Under the pieces are notes generated by a model. It saw only the letters and a program-made list of their open reading frames with translations, was not told the origin of the DNA and searched no databases. The translations under genes and the position numbers were made by a program. Shown here one piece after another: positions 22,395 through 32,831 of a stretch of DNA of 64,000 nucleotides; positions within the stretch are counted from its first letter, which is position 1; every line of letters begins with the position of its first letter. This stretch comes from Bufo bufo (Eukaryota; Chordata; Amphibia; Anura; Bufonidae): contig NC_053390.1 of NCBI RefSeq assembly GCF_905171765.1, forward strand, positions 581,772,471 through 581,836,470, in the 5' to 3' direction.

Positions 22395-22532
22395 TATAAT
22401 AAAACATATTTTTTCTCAGCAATGCCGACACATATGAACATGGGACCAACACAGATGCCTTTAGCTTCCAAGTGCAGATGTAACAGGTCAGCCAGTTTCA
22501 TAGGTACAAATCTGCTTACAGACACCCTTTAA

Positions 22533-23237
22533 AATGGGCACACACCCTCTGAGGATTCGAATATATACAGGAAGAAGGGGGCGGGGTCCATATCACCCTG
22601 TGCAGGTCTGTATGGATTCCCTATGTAATCTCCTGGGGTCTACAATGTATTATTAAATGCATCTCTGTTCCAATCTCTATTTTGCATATAAAACTGTACC
22701 CGACACAGATAATAGGGATTGGACTGCGGGTGCGTTTAATAATCTCCCTAATGAAATACAATATAGATGTTGGGAAGATGAACACAGGGAATCCATACAG
22801 ACCTGCACAGGGTGATATGACCCCCTTCTGCCTGTATACAGGTGAAACTCGAAAAATAAGAATATTGTGCAAAGTTCATTTATTTCAGTAATGCAACTTA
22901 AAAGGTGAAACTAATATATGAAATAGACTCATTACATGCAAAGCGAGATATTCCAAGCCTTTATTTTGTTATAATTTGGATGATTATGGCTTACAGCTTA
23001 TGAAAACCCCAAAGTCACAATCTCAGGTACATACCCTTTGCTCAGGGGGTGTGGATTAATTTGCTGACTAGAGTGTGACACTTTGAGCCTAGAATATTGA
23101 ACCTTTTCACAAAATTCTAATTTTAAGTTGCATTAATGCTACTCCTTTTAAGTTGCATTACTGAAATAAATGAACTTTTGCACTAATTTTTTGAGTTTCA
23201 CCTGTATATTGGAATCATGAGAGACTGTGTGCCCATT
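22533..23237. mobile_element. TTAA-flanked palindromic MITE, split by a Tc1 MITE
   Basis: Ends AATGGGCACACA and TGTGTGCCCATT lie between TTAA copies (22529-22532, 23238-23241), a piggyBac-type target. CCATATCACCCTGTGCAGG and its mirror form the inner arms. A Tc1-derived MITE occupies 22839-23204. Confidence 0.75.
22839..23204. mobile_element. Tc1-derived MITE, CAGGTGAAACTCGAAAAAT ends
   Basis: Ends CAGGTGAAACTCGAAAAATA and TTTTTTGAGTTTCACCTG are inverted and flanked by TA (22837-22838, 23205-23206). An inner repeat, ACTGAAATAAATGAACTTT, also mirrors. No transposase. Confidence 0.85.
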
Positions 23238-23727
23238 TTAATTTTATTTTCCTTTAACCGCTTTAATCAGGCAGTGATAGTGCAGAAGTCTTCTGCTGGA
23301 AATGTATGCACAAATAGCAAAAGCATCTCCTGACAGAGTATACCAAAATCCAGTTTTTTTCCCCCCAAAGTTGAATATCTTGCACCACTCATTTTGGGAT
23401 ATTATGAACCAAAATGAACGTTAAGGATGGAGTCCTCCATCTACTAAATGTTGTCTTTTTGGTATGATCACATGCCTGGTGCCCTCGGCTAAAATCTCAG
23501 AAAATCCCTTTAATGGTATCCATATTAGGAAAGAACTAATCCCCTAAGAAGGGGAATGAGGGAATAAAACTTAACATTTAATAGGTTCTGGTTAGAAAAA
23601 ATGGCACACAAAGGAACTATTCAAAATAACATATAAGACAAGCCCGTGTGGGCCTAGACAATTGCAAGATGGTACCAGTATAAATAAAAAGGAATGCTCT
23701 CACCCATGACGGACAAGATGGAGAAGA

Positions 23728-24700
23728 TGTAGTGTACGGGGACTGTAATGCCCGTCACTACAAAAGTGTCACTTGGTGTGCTGTCGTCCCTCCTTAATTA
23801 TGGGGAAGTTGGTATATGTCTTCTTTATAAATTGTCATGTAATGTAATGCTATGTATTTCCCTGTTACTGTGACACTTGCATGTACAGGCCTGCTAGGGG
23901 TGTCATTCCAGCTTCTAGTCACTAGAGGGAGCTAGAGAGCCCTAGTTTATATAAGGCCCAGTCAGGGAAGTGAAGGGGAGTCTAGTCTAAGTGTCTGTCT
24001 AAAGCTGCAGCCTGTAGTCTGAAGCTGGAGCTTAGACTATGTCAGAGACAAGTCCAGGCCTGAAGCCTGCGGACCAGGAGAGGGTATTGCAGTCCCTGTA
24101 ACCGGGTTCCGAATCAAGGAGAAGGTTCCCCTCCTGAATATATATATATGCAGAAGCAGGAAGACCACTGTTCAGAAGCTTCTAGAGTCTGAGGAAAGAG
24201 GGAGAGAGACAGAGGCAAAATCCAGAAAAGCAAGAGGTACTCAAGATAACAGAGGAGGTACTTTATAAAGCTATAGCCAAGGATATAAAGCCAGAGTTAA
24301 GGTATTGGGCCTTGGAGAAGATTTGCTATGTTCCAGGATCAGTCAGAGATAGAGTGCAAGCTCCTGTACTGCAAGTCCTGTGTGTTTAACACTCTGTAGT
24401 CACCTTGCTCAATCTGTATTGCCTGCATCAACCGTATTGAAAAATCGACTGTATGCAAAGGAACTGTGCTTCCATTAATGTCTCTATGAAAACTACTAAA
24501 GTTGGAGTTCTGTTTTAACATCACGGTGTTCCTCATTTATTCCTGCTATCAGCAAACGGCGTGCCACCGTTTAATTGGCACTGGCGTCACGAACATTTTC
24601 TACCATCACCTGCCCTTGCAGAGAGTCAGCCGTCTCAGGTTAGTGTCTATTGCACTACAACACCCAGGAACACTATTAAACACAACTTGAGTACGCTGCA
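23728..24700 (+). repeat. 5' LTR
   Basis: Begins TGTAGTGTACGGGGACTG and ends GAGTACGCTGCA. A TATA-like TTTATATAAGG lies near 23946 and probably drives transcription. A 13-nt copy of the primer-site core (GGCGTCACGAAC) also lies inside near 24585. Confidence 0.9.
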
Positions 24701-24709
24701 CCTCTCTTT

Positions 24710-24727
24710 TGGCGTCACGAACAGGAT
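24710..24727 (+). promoter_or_regulatory. primer-binding site, tRNA-Ser type
   Basis: TGGCGTCACGAACAGGAT lies nine bases after the 5' LTR. As I recall vertebrate tRNA sequences, it is complementary to the 3' end of a tRNA-Ser(CGA) ending TCCTGTTCGTGACG plus CCA. The spacer is longer than usual. Confidence 0.7.
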
Positions 24728-24986
24728 ACGCACGCTTTCTAGTGCAAGAAGCGTGAACTTTGTGCCTTATACAGTTGCCCTGTGACCAAAGTGACAAATT
24801 GCCTGTTTATTTAAAGTGGACTTTGTGAACTGAAAATCATACCAAAAGTGTTCCTAAAACCTCAAAAAAAGCGCTGTGCAGTGTTGCGCTACCAAGAGGA
24901 AGAAAATCGCCACATTGGAGTGTGGTTTTGTGGACTTTTCATCATCCTGCTTGCTGTCAGTGAATAGACAGCGTTTCTTGCTAAAG

Positions 24987-26579
24987 ATGGCCGCTGAGCT
25001 TGCTGAAATAACTGCTGCGTCATCTTCATCCCGAAAAGGCGGGAAAAATTGGCGCCTTTCTGAGGAAATAGCGGAAAGGAGTTCAAGGTCAGGCGCCACT
25101 GCTTATCTGGACATTTGCATGTCTGCCAGCATGGACAACGCCTTCCATATACTGGAATACCTGGGGGGCGGCCTCCCAGTGCAATGGGAGGAGCTGGCTG
25201 ATTTAATTGACGCGACCCTATCGCTCTCCAGAGAAGGATCGAGCATGTTGGAAAGTGCACAGAGCGTTGCTGCAGCGTCCGCGCCTGACATACCAGAGAT
25301 GACTGATATTGGTGTAGAGCCAGAGGAGGCTCCACCGGCCTACTCTCCGGGACCGGAGAAACCCGCCTGCCGCCCAAGGGAGAAAGAACCAGAGCCCTGC
25401 TATGGCTCGTGGAGAGACTTCTTTCAGCCCTCTTTCAAATGGTCCTCACTAATGGCGGAGATCCGGGAGGCCGAAATAAAGCGAAATACCAAGACCAAGA
25501 TCTACTATGAAGAGTTGACCAAGACAATTCATGAACGACACACCAACACCCAACCCCGCCTGGAAAGGAGAAAGGGAGTGGTGGTGTCCTTTGACAAAAC
25601 CCGTGGCTACGGGTTCATCCAAGATTACCTGACTGGCAGAGACCTATATGTTAACCGAAGGTCTGTCAAGAGAGACTACCTCCCTTCCTATCAGCACAGC
25701 CTCCGCGAGGGAGAGGAAGTGGAGTTCACCCCTGCCGAGAGCCTGAGAGGCCCTTATGCCACTGCCGTGACCCGTCCCAAGCGAGAACCTGAGGACTGGG
25801 AGGCAGAAGAAGAAGACTACTCTGGCTGCGAGCGGGAACCAGAACGCTCTCCAGAGCCGGCCCATCACGCCTTCCAGGAGCGGAGCTCCTTCATTGGGCC
25901 TAACGTCTTCTGGCAGCCAACCGTGTTGGAAAAATGGGTGAGCCCTTCCCCTTCCCCCGAGCTGCCTCGTCGGGAGAAGACCATGCAAGAGATGGAAAAT
26001 CTAAAGGGACTTCGAAATACCTTTGAGAACATCCGGAGGGGTCGAATACCCGATGCATCACCAGAACCTGCAGAGGCCGAGTCCGTGCCATCGGTGACTG
26101 TACCTGCGCCGGCGGCGCCAGCAGATGACCGCGACTCTGACACGGAGAGCATCGGTGAGCAGATTGTCCGGCTGGAGGAGAAGTTGCGGGAGCTGCGCAA
26201 GATCGCGACCGCCAGGATCCAGACGCCGCCGGAGAAGAACGAGGTAAGGGTGCCTGTCACCACCCGTAGACTACCTTCTGCTGCCACCGCTCCGCCAGTG
26301 CCCCAAAGAAGACCCCCTGTTGCTGTGAATTGCTGCACAGAGCCCACCGGACCTCTTGAGGTGGCGGTAAGCGCTCCATTCCATCCCACCATTATCATGC
26401 CGGGACCGGTACGGTCCACCCAAGGGTTTACCCCTAGGCCCATGGGGCCAATACCTATTAGGGGCCCCTTTACTCTGCAGCTGCCCCCTAACACCGTCAT
26501 GTGGGCCCATCCTCCTGTAGAGGACTACTACAGGCCATATTTGCCAGCAGGGTCAAGTGATTATGATATGCCTCTGTAA
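24987..26579 (+). CDS. Gag-like protein with PPAY motif and Y-box-type cold-shock domain
   Basis: The frame is open from 24876, but the Met at 24987 has the better context (AAGATGG) and gives 530 residues; numbers below count from 24876. An alpha-helical N-terminal region (about 60-130) is followed by a Pro-rich linker with PPAY (153-156), a late-domain type motif of retroviral Gag. Residues 232-300 form a cold-shock domain: RNP1-like RGYGFI (243-248), RNP2-like DLYVN (256-260), then REGEEVEF, which parallels GDGETVEF of Y-box proteins. An acidic region, a coiled coil (about 423-446) and a Pro-rich tail follow. No CCHC knuckle is seen. I infer an RNA-binding structural protein in which the cold-shock domain may replace nucleocapsid; capture of a host Y-box gene is the alternative view. 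Confidence 0.8.
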   Translation: MAAELAEITAASSSSRKGGKNWRLSEEIAERSSRSGATAYLDICMSASMDNAFHILEYLGGGLPVQWEELADLIDATLSLSREGSSMLESAQSVAAASAPDIPEMTDIGVEPEEAPPAYSPGPEKPACRPREKEPEPCYGSWRDFFQPSFKWSSLMAEIREAEIKRNTKTKIYYEELTKTIHERHTNTQPRLERRKGVVVSFDKTRGYGFIQDYLTGRDLYVNRRSVKRDYLPSYQHSLREGEEVEFTPAESLRGPYATAVTRPKREPEDWEAEEEDYSGCEREPERSPEPAHHAFQERSSFIGPNVFWQPTVLEKWVSPSPSPELPRREKTMQEMENLKGLRNTFENIRRGRIPDASPEPAEAESVPSVTVPAPAAPADDRDSDTESIGEQIVRLEEKLRELRKIATARIQTPPEKNEVRVPVTTRRLPSAATAPPVPQRRPPVAVNCCTEPTGPLEVAVSAPFHPTIIMPGPVRSTQGFTPRPMGPIPIRGPFTLQLPPNTVMWAHPPVEDYYRPYLPAGSSDYDMPL

Positions 26580-27360
26580 ATCAGCCTGCTAGGCCTTTTG
26601 ATTTATTTCATCAATGAATGAGGGTAATAACCCTTCCAGGACAGGAGTCCTATGTTTCCTGGTCGTTTGTTGCGACTGCCAGTTCATCCACGGCTCAGTG
26701 GTAGGTGTTGACCACTGAAGTAATAAAGCCAAGTTTGTTTCCAGGACCTCCTGCCTGCTTTTGCTACCCCCACGCCAAGTTGTGCCTGTTCCTTAGTTGC
26801 ACCTTTTACCCTTCACCCCCTTTTCAGGTTGATCAGGGGTATTACAGCACTTGTCTTTGCTGTCCTTTTATTGTGCAACTTCATACTAAGGAACCGTGCC
26901 CGGAGACAGACTCAAAAGAACCTGAGCCTCTGAGATTTTTGCTCTTTTAAAAGGAAATGTGCCCAGAGATGGACTCCACCGCACGAGAGCCTCTGTGATT
27001 TTATAGGAAAATAACCTGGGTACGGACTCATGTTTGTTCTTTGAGCCTCCAGAACTTTTATACTGTTTTATCTATTTTACTGTTCTATTATGGACTTATT
27101 CATTGTCATGGACTATCCTGGTTATAATGTTACGCTGTGCCAGGTCAGCGCCCCAGTTCCATTCACTATCCTGAGGAGAAGAGAACGACGCCCCTTGTCA
27201 CCACCCTTCACCTTTGCCAATTGGACCTGATATGAATGTAAATGCAGATGAATTACATAAATGTATGCCTGCATGTTTCTTTTTCTGTTTCAGGTAGAGA
27301 TTCCAGTTGGGCGAGCCCTGATGGAGTACGAGGTCGTACTCAGCTTAAAGCAGTGGGGTA
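26580..27360 (+). other. 3' untranslated interior of the cold-shock LTR element
   Basis: About 780 bp without coding signal. Two pyrimidine tracts ending in AG (CCCCCTTTTCAG near 26827, TTTTTCTGTTTCAG near 27293) look like splice acceptors. The purine-rich AAAGCAGTGGGGTA just before 27361 is a weak polypurine tract. Confidence 0.5.
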
Positions 27361-28333
27361 TGTAGTGTACGGGGACTGTAATGCCCGTCACTACAAAAGT
27401 GTCACTTGGTGTGCTGTCGTCCCTCCTTAATTATGGGGAAGTTGGTATATGTCTTCTTTATAAATTGTCATGTAATGTAATGCTATGTATTTCCCTGTTA
27501 CTGTGACACTTGCATGTACAGGCCTGCTAGGGGTGTCATTCCAGCTTCTAGTCACTAGAGGGAGCTAGAGAGCCCTAGTTTATATAAGGCCCAGTCAGGG
27601 AAGTGAAGGGGAGTCTAGTCTAAGTGTCTGTCTAAAGCTGCAGCCTGTAGTCTGAAGCTGGAGCTTAGACTATGTCAGAGACAAGTCCAGGCCTGAAGCC
27701 TGCGGACCAGGAGAGGGTATTGCAGTCCCTGTAACCGGGTTCCGAATCCAAGGAGAAGGTTCCCCTCCTGAATATATATATATGCAGAAGCAGGAAGACC
27801 ACTGTTCAGAAGCTTCTAGAGTCTGAGGAAAGAGGGAGAGAGACAGAGGCAAAATCCAGAAAAGCAAGAGGTACTCAAGATAACAGAGGAGGTACTTTAT
27901 AAAGCTAAAACCAAGGATATACGCCAGAGTTAAGGTATTGGGCCTTGGAGAAGATTTGCTATGTTCCAGGATCAGTCAGAGATAGAGTGCAAGCTCCTGT
28001 ACTGCAAGTCCTGTGTGTTTAACACTCTGTAGTCACCTTGCTCAATCTGTATTGCCTGCATCAACCGTATTGAAAAATCGACTGTATGCAAAGGAACTGT
28101 GCTTCCATTAATGTCTCTATGAAAACTACTAAAGTTGGAGTTCTGTTTTAACATCACGGTGTTCCTCATTTATTCCTGCTATCAGCAAACGGCGTGCCAC
28201 CGTTTAATTGGCACTGGCGTCACGAACATTTTCTACCATCACCTGCCCTTGCAGAGAGTCAGCCGTCTCAGGTTAGTGTCTATTGCACTACAACACCCAG
28301 GAACACTATTAAACACAACTTGAGTACGCTGCA
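27361..28333 (+). repeat. 3' LTR
   Basis: Matches the 5' LTR almost completely. Differences seen include GAATCCAAGG for GAATCAAGG and a small cluster near 27905-27920. AAGA follows directly. Confidence 0.9.
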
Positions 28334-28608
28334 AAGACTCATCAGGAGGGTACCATGGCAGGATCCCATGGAGTGCGTCTTCAAATTCTTGGTTACAGTT
28401 ACTGGAAACCATGCAAGGAAGATGCCACGAGAGGAGTTGCTACACAAAATAGGCAGGGATCGGGAAAATTTCCCTAATAAGACCCTAATACAGGGAAGGA
28501 TCTATTAATACCCTGCCTACCTATACGGAGTACTTGCCCCGCAAGGAGCGACCCCGTCCGGATACCTGTCCCTAGTGAAGGCGGGTATCCCTAGTATACC
28601 CTAAAAGA

Positions 28609-28653
28609 TTCCCGACGTGTCACGTTTCATTACAAAAAACTCATCAGGGGAAG
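28609..28653 (-). ncRNA. hammerhead ribozyme, left arm of PLE foldback
   Basis: On the minus strand the core reads CTGATGA (28647-28641), a short stem II, and GAAAC (from 28628). A three-pair stem III with a five-base loop ends in GTC. Stem I CTTCCC pairs with GGGAA. Cleavage would fall between 28614 and 28613. All conserved core bases are present. Hammerheads in LTR-like repeats are known from Penelope-like elements. Confidence 0.8.
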
Positions 28654-28970
28654 TATGCATTAAAGGGGTATTCCCACTTCATTAAATAGGGTTACATTAA
28701 ATCATTGCCCCCACTGAACATTTCTTATTATACATGTCACAAAAAAAAACATACCATTCGTCCTGAAAATGCTCCTTTCACTCCCCTGTGTTTATCCTGG
28801 TATCCCATGGATACGGCCTCATCTCGCCGGCCGTATCTATGTGCCGCGCCTGCGCACCACATCCTAACCTATCCAGCGGCCGGCCTATGCTGTAAGACGT
28901 GAACGCGCACGTCTTCAGCAGTATCGGGCGCCCGCGCATGCGCAGTATGTTATTGTATGGTAATGGTGGT

Positions 28971-29365
28971 AATGGCAGCGGGGCCCGGTGCACTCCCTGT
29001 ATTCTATCGCACCGGGCCCCGCTCACTGTAATACTAATTTTCATATGTGAACAAGAAGAGAAATCCTCTGCGATCCTCTCCCTCTCTGTACTCACAAACT
29101 CAGTAGCAGGCAGGGCGGGCGGCAGCGCAACTCACTGACGTCACGCGCCTGATCCTCCCACTTTATGAATGAAGCGGAGCAGGCGCGTGACGTCAGTGAG
29201 TTACGCTGCCACCCGGCCTGCCTGCTACTGAGTTTGTGAGTACAGAGAGGGAGAGAATCGCAGAGGATTTCTCTACTTGTTAACATATGAAAATTTGTAT
29301 TACAGTGAGCGGGGCCCGGTGCGATAGAATACATTGAGTGCATCGGGCCCCGCTGCCATTACAAC
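28971..29365. mobile_element. palindromic MITE, GGCAGCGGGGCCCGGTG arms
   Basis: The left arm starts GTAATGGCAGCGGGGCCCGG and the right arm ends with its complement. Inside are mirrored ACTCACAAACTCAGTAGCAG and GACGTCACGCGCCTG blocks around an axis near 29167. The G+C content is well above its neighbours. Confidence 0.8.
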
Positions 29366-29440
29366 ACCAGATGCCGGCCCCCAGACCCTTTATTGGGGAT
29401 CATTCACTCACAGGGACACTGTTATGGGGGAATCTGTGGA

Positions 29441-29477
29441 TGACACATATATAGCATAAGGTGCTATATATGTGTCA
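29441..29477. repeat. short perfect hairpin
   Basis: TGACACATATATAGCA and TGCTATATATGTGTCA pair around a five-base loop, immediately before the minisatellite. Confidence 0.8.
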
Positions 29478-29483
29478 CCCACA

Positions 29484-29760
29484 GTGCCATCCACAGAGCC
29501 CCCACAACAGTGCCACCCACAGAGCCCCCACAACAGTGCCACCCACAGAGCCCCCACAACAGTGCCACCCACAGAGCCCCCACAACAGTGCCACCCACAG
29601 AGCCCCCACAACAGTGCCACCCACAGAGCCCCCACAACAGTGCCACCCACAGAGCCCCCACAACAGTGCCACCCACAGAGCCCCCACAACAGTGCCATCC
29701 ACAGAGCCCCCACAACAGTGCCATCCACAGAGCCCCCACAACAGTGCCATCCACAGACCA
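29484..29760. repeat. 26-bp minisatellite, about 10 units
   Basis: The unit is ACAGAGCCCCCACAACAGTG plus CCACCC. The first units are nearly identical, and the last three carry CCATCC. Lack of stops makes several frames open on both strands; these are not genes. Confidence 0.95.
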
Positions 29761-29763
29761 CCA

Positions 29764-30424
29764 TTAGACCACAGACCACAGTGCTGGTTGAAGATAAAAA
29801 CAGATGTAGCAGGGCTGTATATGTGGCAGGTCAGCATCAATGCTGGTAAAAGAGAAACTGATGTAGCAGTGCTGAATATGCGGGTGTTCTGACACAGTGC
29901 TGTTTGAAGATAAAAACAGATGTAGCAGAGCTGTATATGTGGAAGGTCAGCATCAATGCTGGTGAAAGAGAAACAGATGTAGCAGTGCTGAATTTGCGGG
30001 TTTTCTGACACAGTGCTGGTAGAAGATAAAAACAGATGTAGCAGAGCTGTATATGTGGCAGGTCAGCATCAATGCTGGTGAAAGAGAAACAGATGTAGCA
30101 GAGCTGAATATGTAGGGTGTTCTGACACAGTGCTTGTTGAAGATAAAAACAGATGTAGCAGAGCTGTATATGTGGCAGGTCAGCATCAATGCTGGTGAAA
30201 GAGAAACAGATGTAGCAGAGCTGAATATGTAGGGTGTTCTGACACAGTGCTTGTTGAAGATAAAAACAGATGTAGCAGAGCTGTATATGTGGCAGGTCAG
30301 CATCAATGCTGGTGAAAGAGAAACAGATGTAGCAGAGCTGAATATGCAGGGTGTTCTGACACAGTGCTGTTTGAAGATAAAAACAGATGTAGCAGAGCTG
30401 TATATGTGGAAGGTCAGCATCAAT
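29764..30424. repeat. 117-bp tandem repeat
   Basis: About 5.5 units, each with GACACAGTGCT, AAGATAAAAACAGATGTAGC and GGTCAGCATCAATGCTGGTG. Period 117 bp (30007, 30124, 30241, 30358). The array is interrupted by a LINE and continues, decayed, at 31229-31500. Confidence 0.9.
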
Positions 30425-31228
30425 ATAAACATAGAAACATAGAATGTGTCGGCAGATAAGAACCATTTGGCCCATCTAGTCTGCCCAATATACTGAATAC
30501 TATGAATAGCCCCTGGCCCTATCTTATATGAGGGATGGCCTTATGCCTATCCCATGCATGCTTAAACTCCTTCACTGTATTTGCAGCTACCACTTCTACA
30601 GGAAGGTTATTCCATACATCCACTACTCTCTCAGTAAAGTAATACTTCCAGATATTACTTTTAAACCTTTGCCCCCTAATTTAAAACTATGTCCTCTTGT
30701 AGCAGTTTTTCTTCTTTTAAATATTCTCTCCTCTTTTACCTTGTTGATTCCCTTTATGTATTTAAAAGTTTCTATCATATCCCCTCTGTCTCGTCTTTCT
30801 TTCAAGCTATACATGTTAAGGTCCTTTAATCTTTCCTGGTAAGTTTTATCCTGCAATCCATGTACCAGTTTAGTAGCTCTTCTCTGAACTCTCTCCAAAG
30901 TATCAATATCCTTCTGGAGATATGGTCCCCAGTACTGAGCACAATACTCCAAATGAGGTCTCACTAGTGCTCTGTAGAGCGGCATGAGCACCTCCCTCTT
31001 TCTACTGGTAATTCCTCTCCCTATACACCCAAGCATTCTGCTAGCATTTCCTGCTGCTCTATGACATTGTCTGCCTACCTTTAAGTCTTCTGAAATAATG
31101 ACCCATAAATCCCTTTCCTCAGATACTGAGGTTAGGACTGTATCACTGATTTTATATTCTGCTCTTGTGTTTTTACGCCCCAAGTGCATTATCTTGCACT
31201 TATCCACATTAAATTTTAGTTGCACATT
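30425..31228 (-). mobile_element. 5'-truncated CR1/L2-like LINE
   Basis: The minus strand encodes the C-terminal part of a non-LTR reverse transcriptase: FNVDKCKIMHLGRK, then RPHLEYCAQYWGPYLQKDID, then LERVQRRATKLV and LKERRDRGDMIETFKYI, with few interruptions. The 3' tail contains TCTATGTTTCTATG-type short repeats, as in CR1/L2 elements. A TCAAT-like duplication of the host repeat flanks it (GCATCAAT left, ATTCAATGC right). 5' truncation is typical of LINE insertion. Confidence 0.85.
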
Positions 31229-31500
31229 CAATGCTGGTGAAAGAGAAACAGATGTAGTAGAGCTGAATATGCAGCTGTTCTGATACAGTGCTGGTTGAAG
31301 AGAGAAACAGATGTAGTAGAGCTGAATATGCGTCTGTTCTGACACAGTGCTGGTTGAAGAGATAAACAGACAGATGTAGTTGAGCTGTATATGAAGATTT
31401 TCAGACACAGTGCTAGTGGGGGAGTAGAATAAAGATGTATCAGGGCTGTATAGGAAACCATTCAACAAAAGTGATGTTAGGGGACTGGAGAAGACATATG
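31229..31500. repeat. 117-bp repeat, decayed continuation
   Basis: Continues the 29764-30424 array after the LINE, with shortened, diverged units (AGATGTAGTAGAGCTGAATAT). Confidence 0.8.
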
Positions 31501-32035
31501 GAGCTGAGCTGTATATGCATCTATAAAGATACATAGTGTAAGGTTTATACACAACTGGAGTACAGCTGTAATGGAAACAAATCTGCATCAGTGCTGGTGG
31601 GTGGGGGTTGGTCAAGCTTTTGGGCTAATGTATAATATGGAATTATAGTTTTTGATGCACAGAATGGGTTTCTAAAAGATCAGACAGAGATTTTATGTGT
31701 AAAACTGCAGAACAGCCACCTGTTACTGCGCACTGAGCTCACTTCACATGGCTCTCTGAGTGACCATTCCCCTCAGACACTGCAGGCTGCCAGACTGATG
31801 AGTCATACTTTTCACATGAACGAGCACGCAGGACTCAGCTCTCAGTGTGATGTCATAAGGAGGTGTGGCCGTCCTTCACTCTAGCTGCCTAAGCCCGCCC
31901 AGCATTAGCTGCAGAAAAACCAGGAAGTGAACAGCTAGCTGGCAGCAATTGAGAATGAAGTAGCAAGATGGGAATACCCCTTTAAAGGGTAGCAGGCAAA
32001 CCAAGCCTGTAGTTAAAGGGAAAATAGCAAAAAAT

Positions 32036-32764
32036 AGCAACAATTAGAGCCGTAAGGCTAAAGACACTGAGCTGGGCCAATAAGGCCAATGTGGCTCAGA
32101 AAAAGTGCTGGGATGGGCCAGTGGGACCAAGCAGGCTTAAAAAACAGTGACCGGGCCAGTGGGACCGGACAACAAAATTGTATGCACAGATGGACCTAGA
32201 GTGCCGGCATGCCAGTGGGCTATGTCAGCACAGTGATGTAAGCGTATAGCGTAACAAGGTCCCTGTGGGGCCCAAAACGTTGGGTACGTGATGCAGGGCT
32301 GTCAGCAAACAAATACCTTAGTGATGCCGCTTTTAAAGGGCACAGCACAGCGCGCCAGATATCCAGGACTGCCCTCAGAGGTCACATGAGGCCAGGTATG
32401 CCCAAACATGTGACCCAGGCTTACGTGCCATGGAGCGCGGCGCACGGCAGTGCCGCGTCCCATGTCCCGCCCTAGGAGCGGCAGAGATGGAGGCGCACTC
32501 ACGTGACAGAGCACGTAATGGGGCGGGAGGACGTGGAACGCAGAGCACGGAGCCGCCGCACCAACTGGCACGCAGGTCAGGAGGAGGGACGGGTACTTGC
32601 ACACTGGAGGCGGGCTGGTTGCCAGGCAATCGAGACGCCGGGATCTTTACCACGCAGCCGTCAGAGATTGCAAGGGAGACCAACAGTTAAATAGGTCTCA
32701 TGTTTCAACAAAGCAGTGAAATGCTTAGAAAGCAGAGCTACATATGTGCAAGCTAAAAGACATC
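32036..32764. other. centre of the PLE-type foldback, non-coding
   Basis: About 730 bp between the inverted arms. It has GGGCCAGTGGGACC repeats and GGGGCCCAAAACGTTGGG at about 32264-32281, which recalls the 3' half of a hammerhead. Open frames on both strands at 32300-32690 reflect high G+C content. No RT motif. Confidence 0.45.
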
Positions 32765-32831
32765 AGGCCTCAATTTTTGCTATTTTCCCTTTGACTACAG
32801 GCTTGGTTTGCCTGCTACCCTTTAATGCATA

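Larger units (their letters stand above)
23728..28333 (+). mobile_element. LTR retroelement encoding only a cold-shock-domain Gag-like protein
   Basis: The 4606-bp element has TG...CA LTRs of about 973 bp (23728-24700, 27361-28333) that differ at only a handful of positions, so insertion is recent. AAGA flanks it (23724-23727, 28334-28337). The uninterrupted target is visible in the sister arm near 33140-33160. The 2.66-kb interior has a primer-binding site and one large ORF. I see no aspartic protease, RT, RNase H or integrase, so it must borrow enzymes from another element. Confidence 0.9.
28664..31981. mobile_element. TTAA-target DNA element (piggyBac-type), 3.3 kb, non-coding
   Basis: Ends AGGGGTATTCCCA and TGGGAATACCCCT are inverted, flanked by TTAA (28660-28663, 31982-31985). 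The right arm of the host PLE shows the uninterrupted ATGCATTAAAGGGTAGC-type sequence, which proves the insertion. The interior holds a palindrome, two minisatellites and a LINE fragment but no transposase. Confidence 0.85.

Noticed and set aside
29484..29760. CRISPR-like regular repeat
   Set aside because: There are no unique spacers; units are directly adjacent. The context is a vertebrate-type genome.
29408..30011. Several overlapping frames of 85-178 codons on both strands
   Set aside because: All arise from the 26-bp and 117-bp minisatellites, which lack stop codons. The same repeats are open on both strands.
32253..32285. Third hammerhead in the foldback centre
   Set aside because: GGGGCCCAAAACGTTGGG resembles the 3' half, but CTGANGA is absent, so I list it only as a possible relic.
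32302..32694. Overlapping ORFs on both strands in G+C-rich DNA
   Set aside because: Open on several frames at once because of base composition; no recognisable protein.
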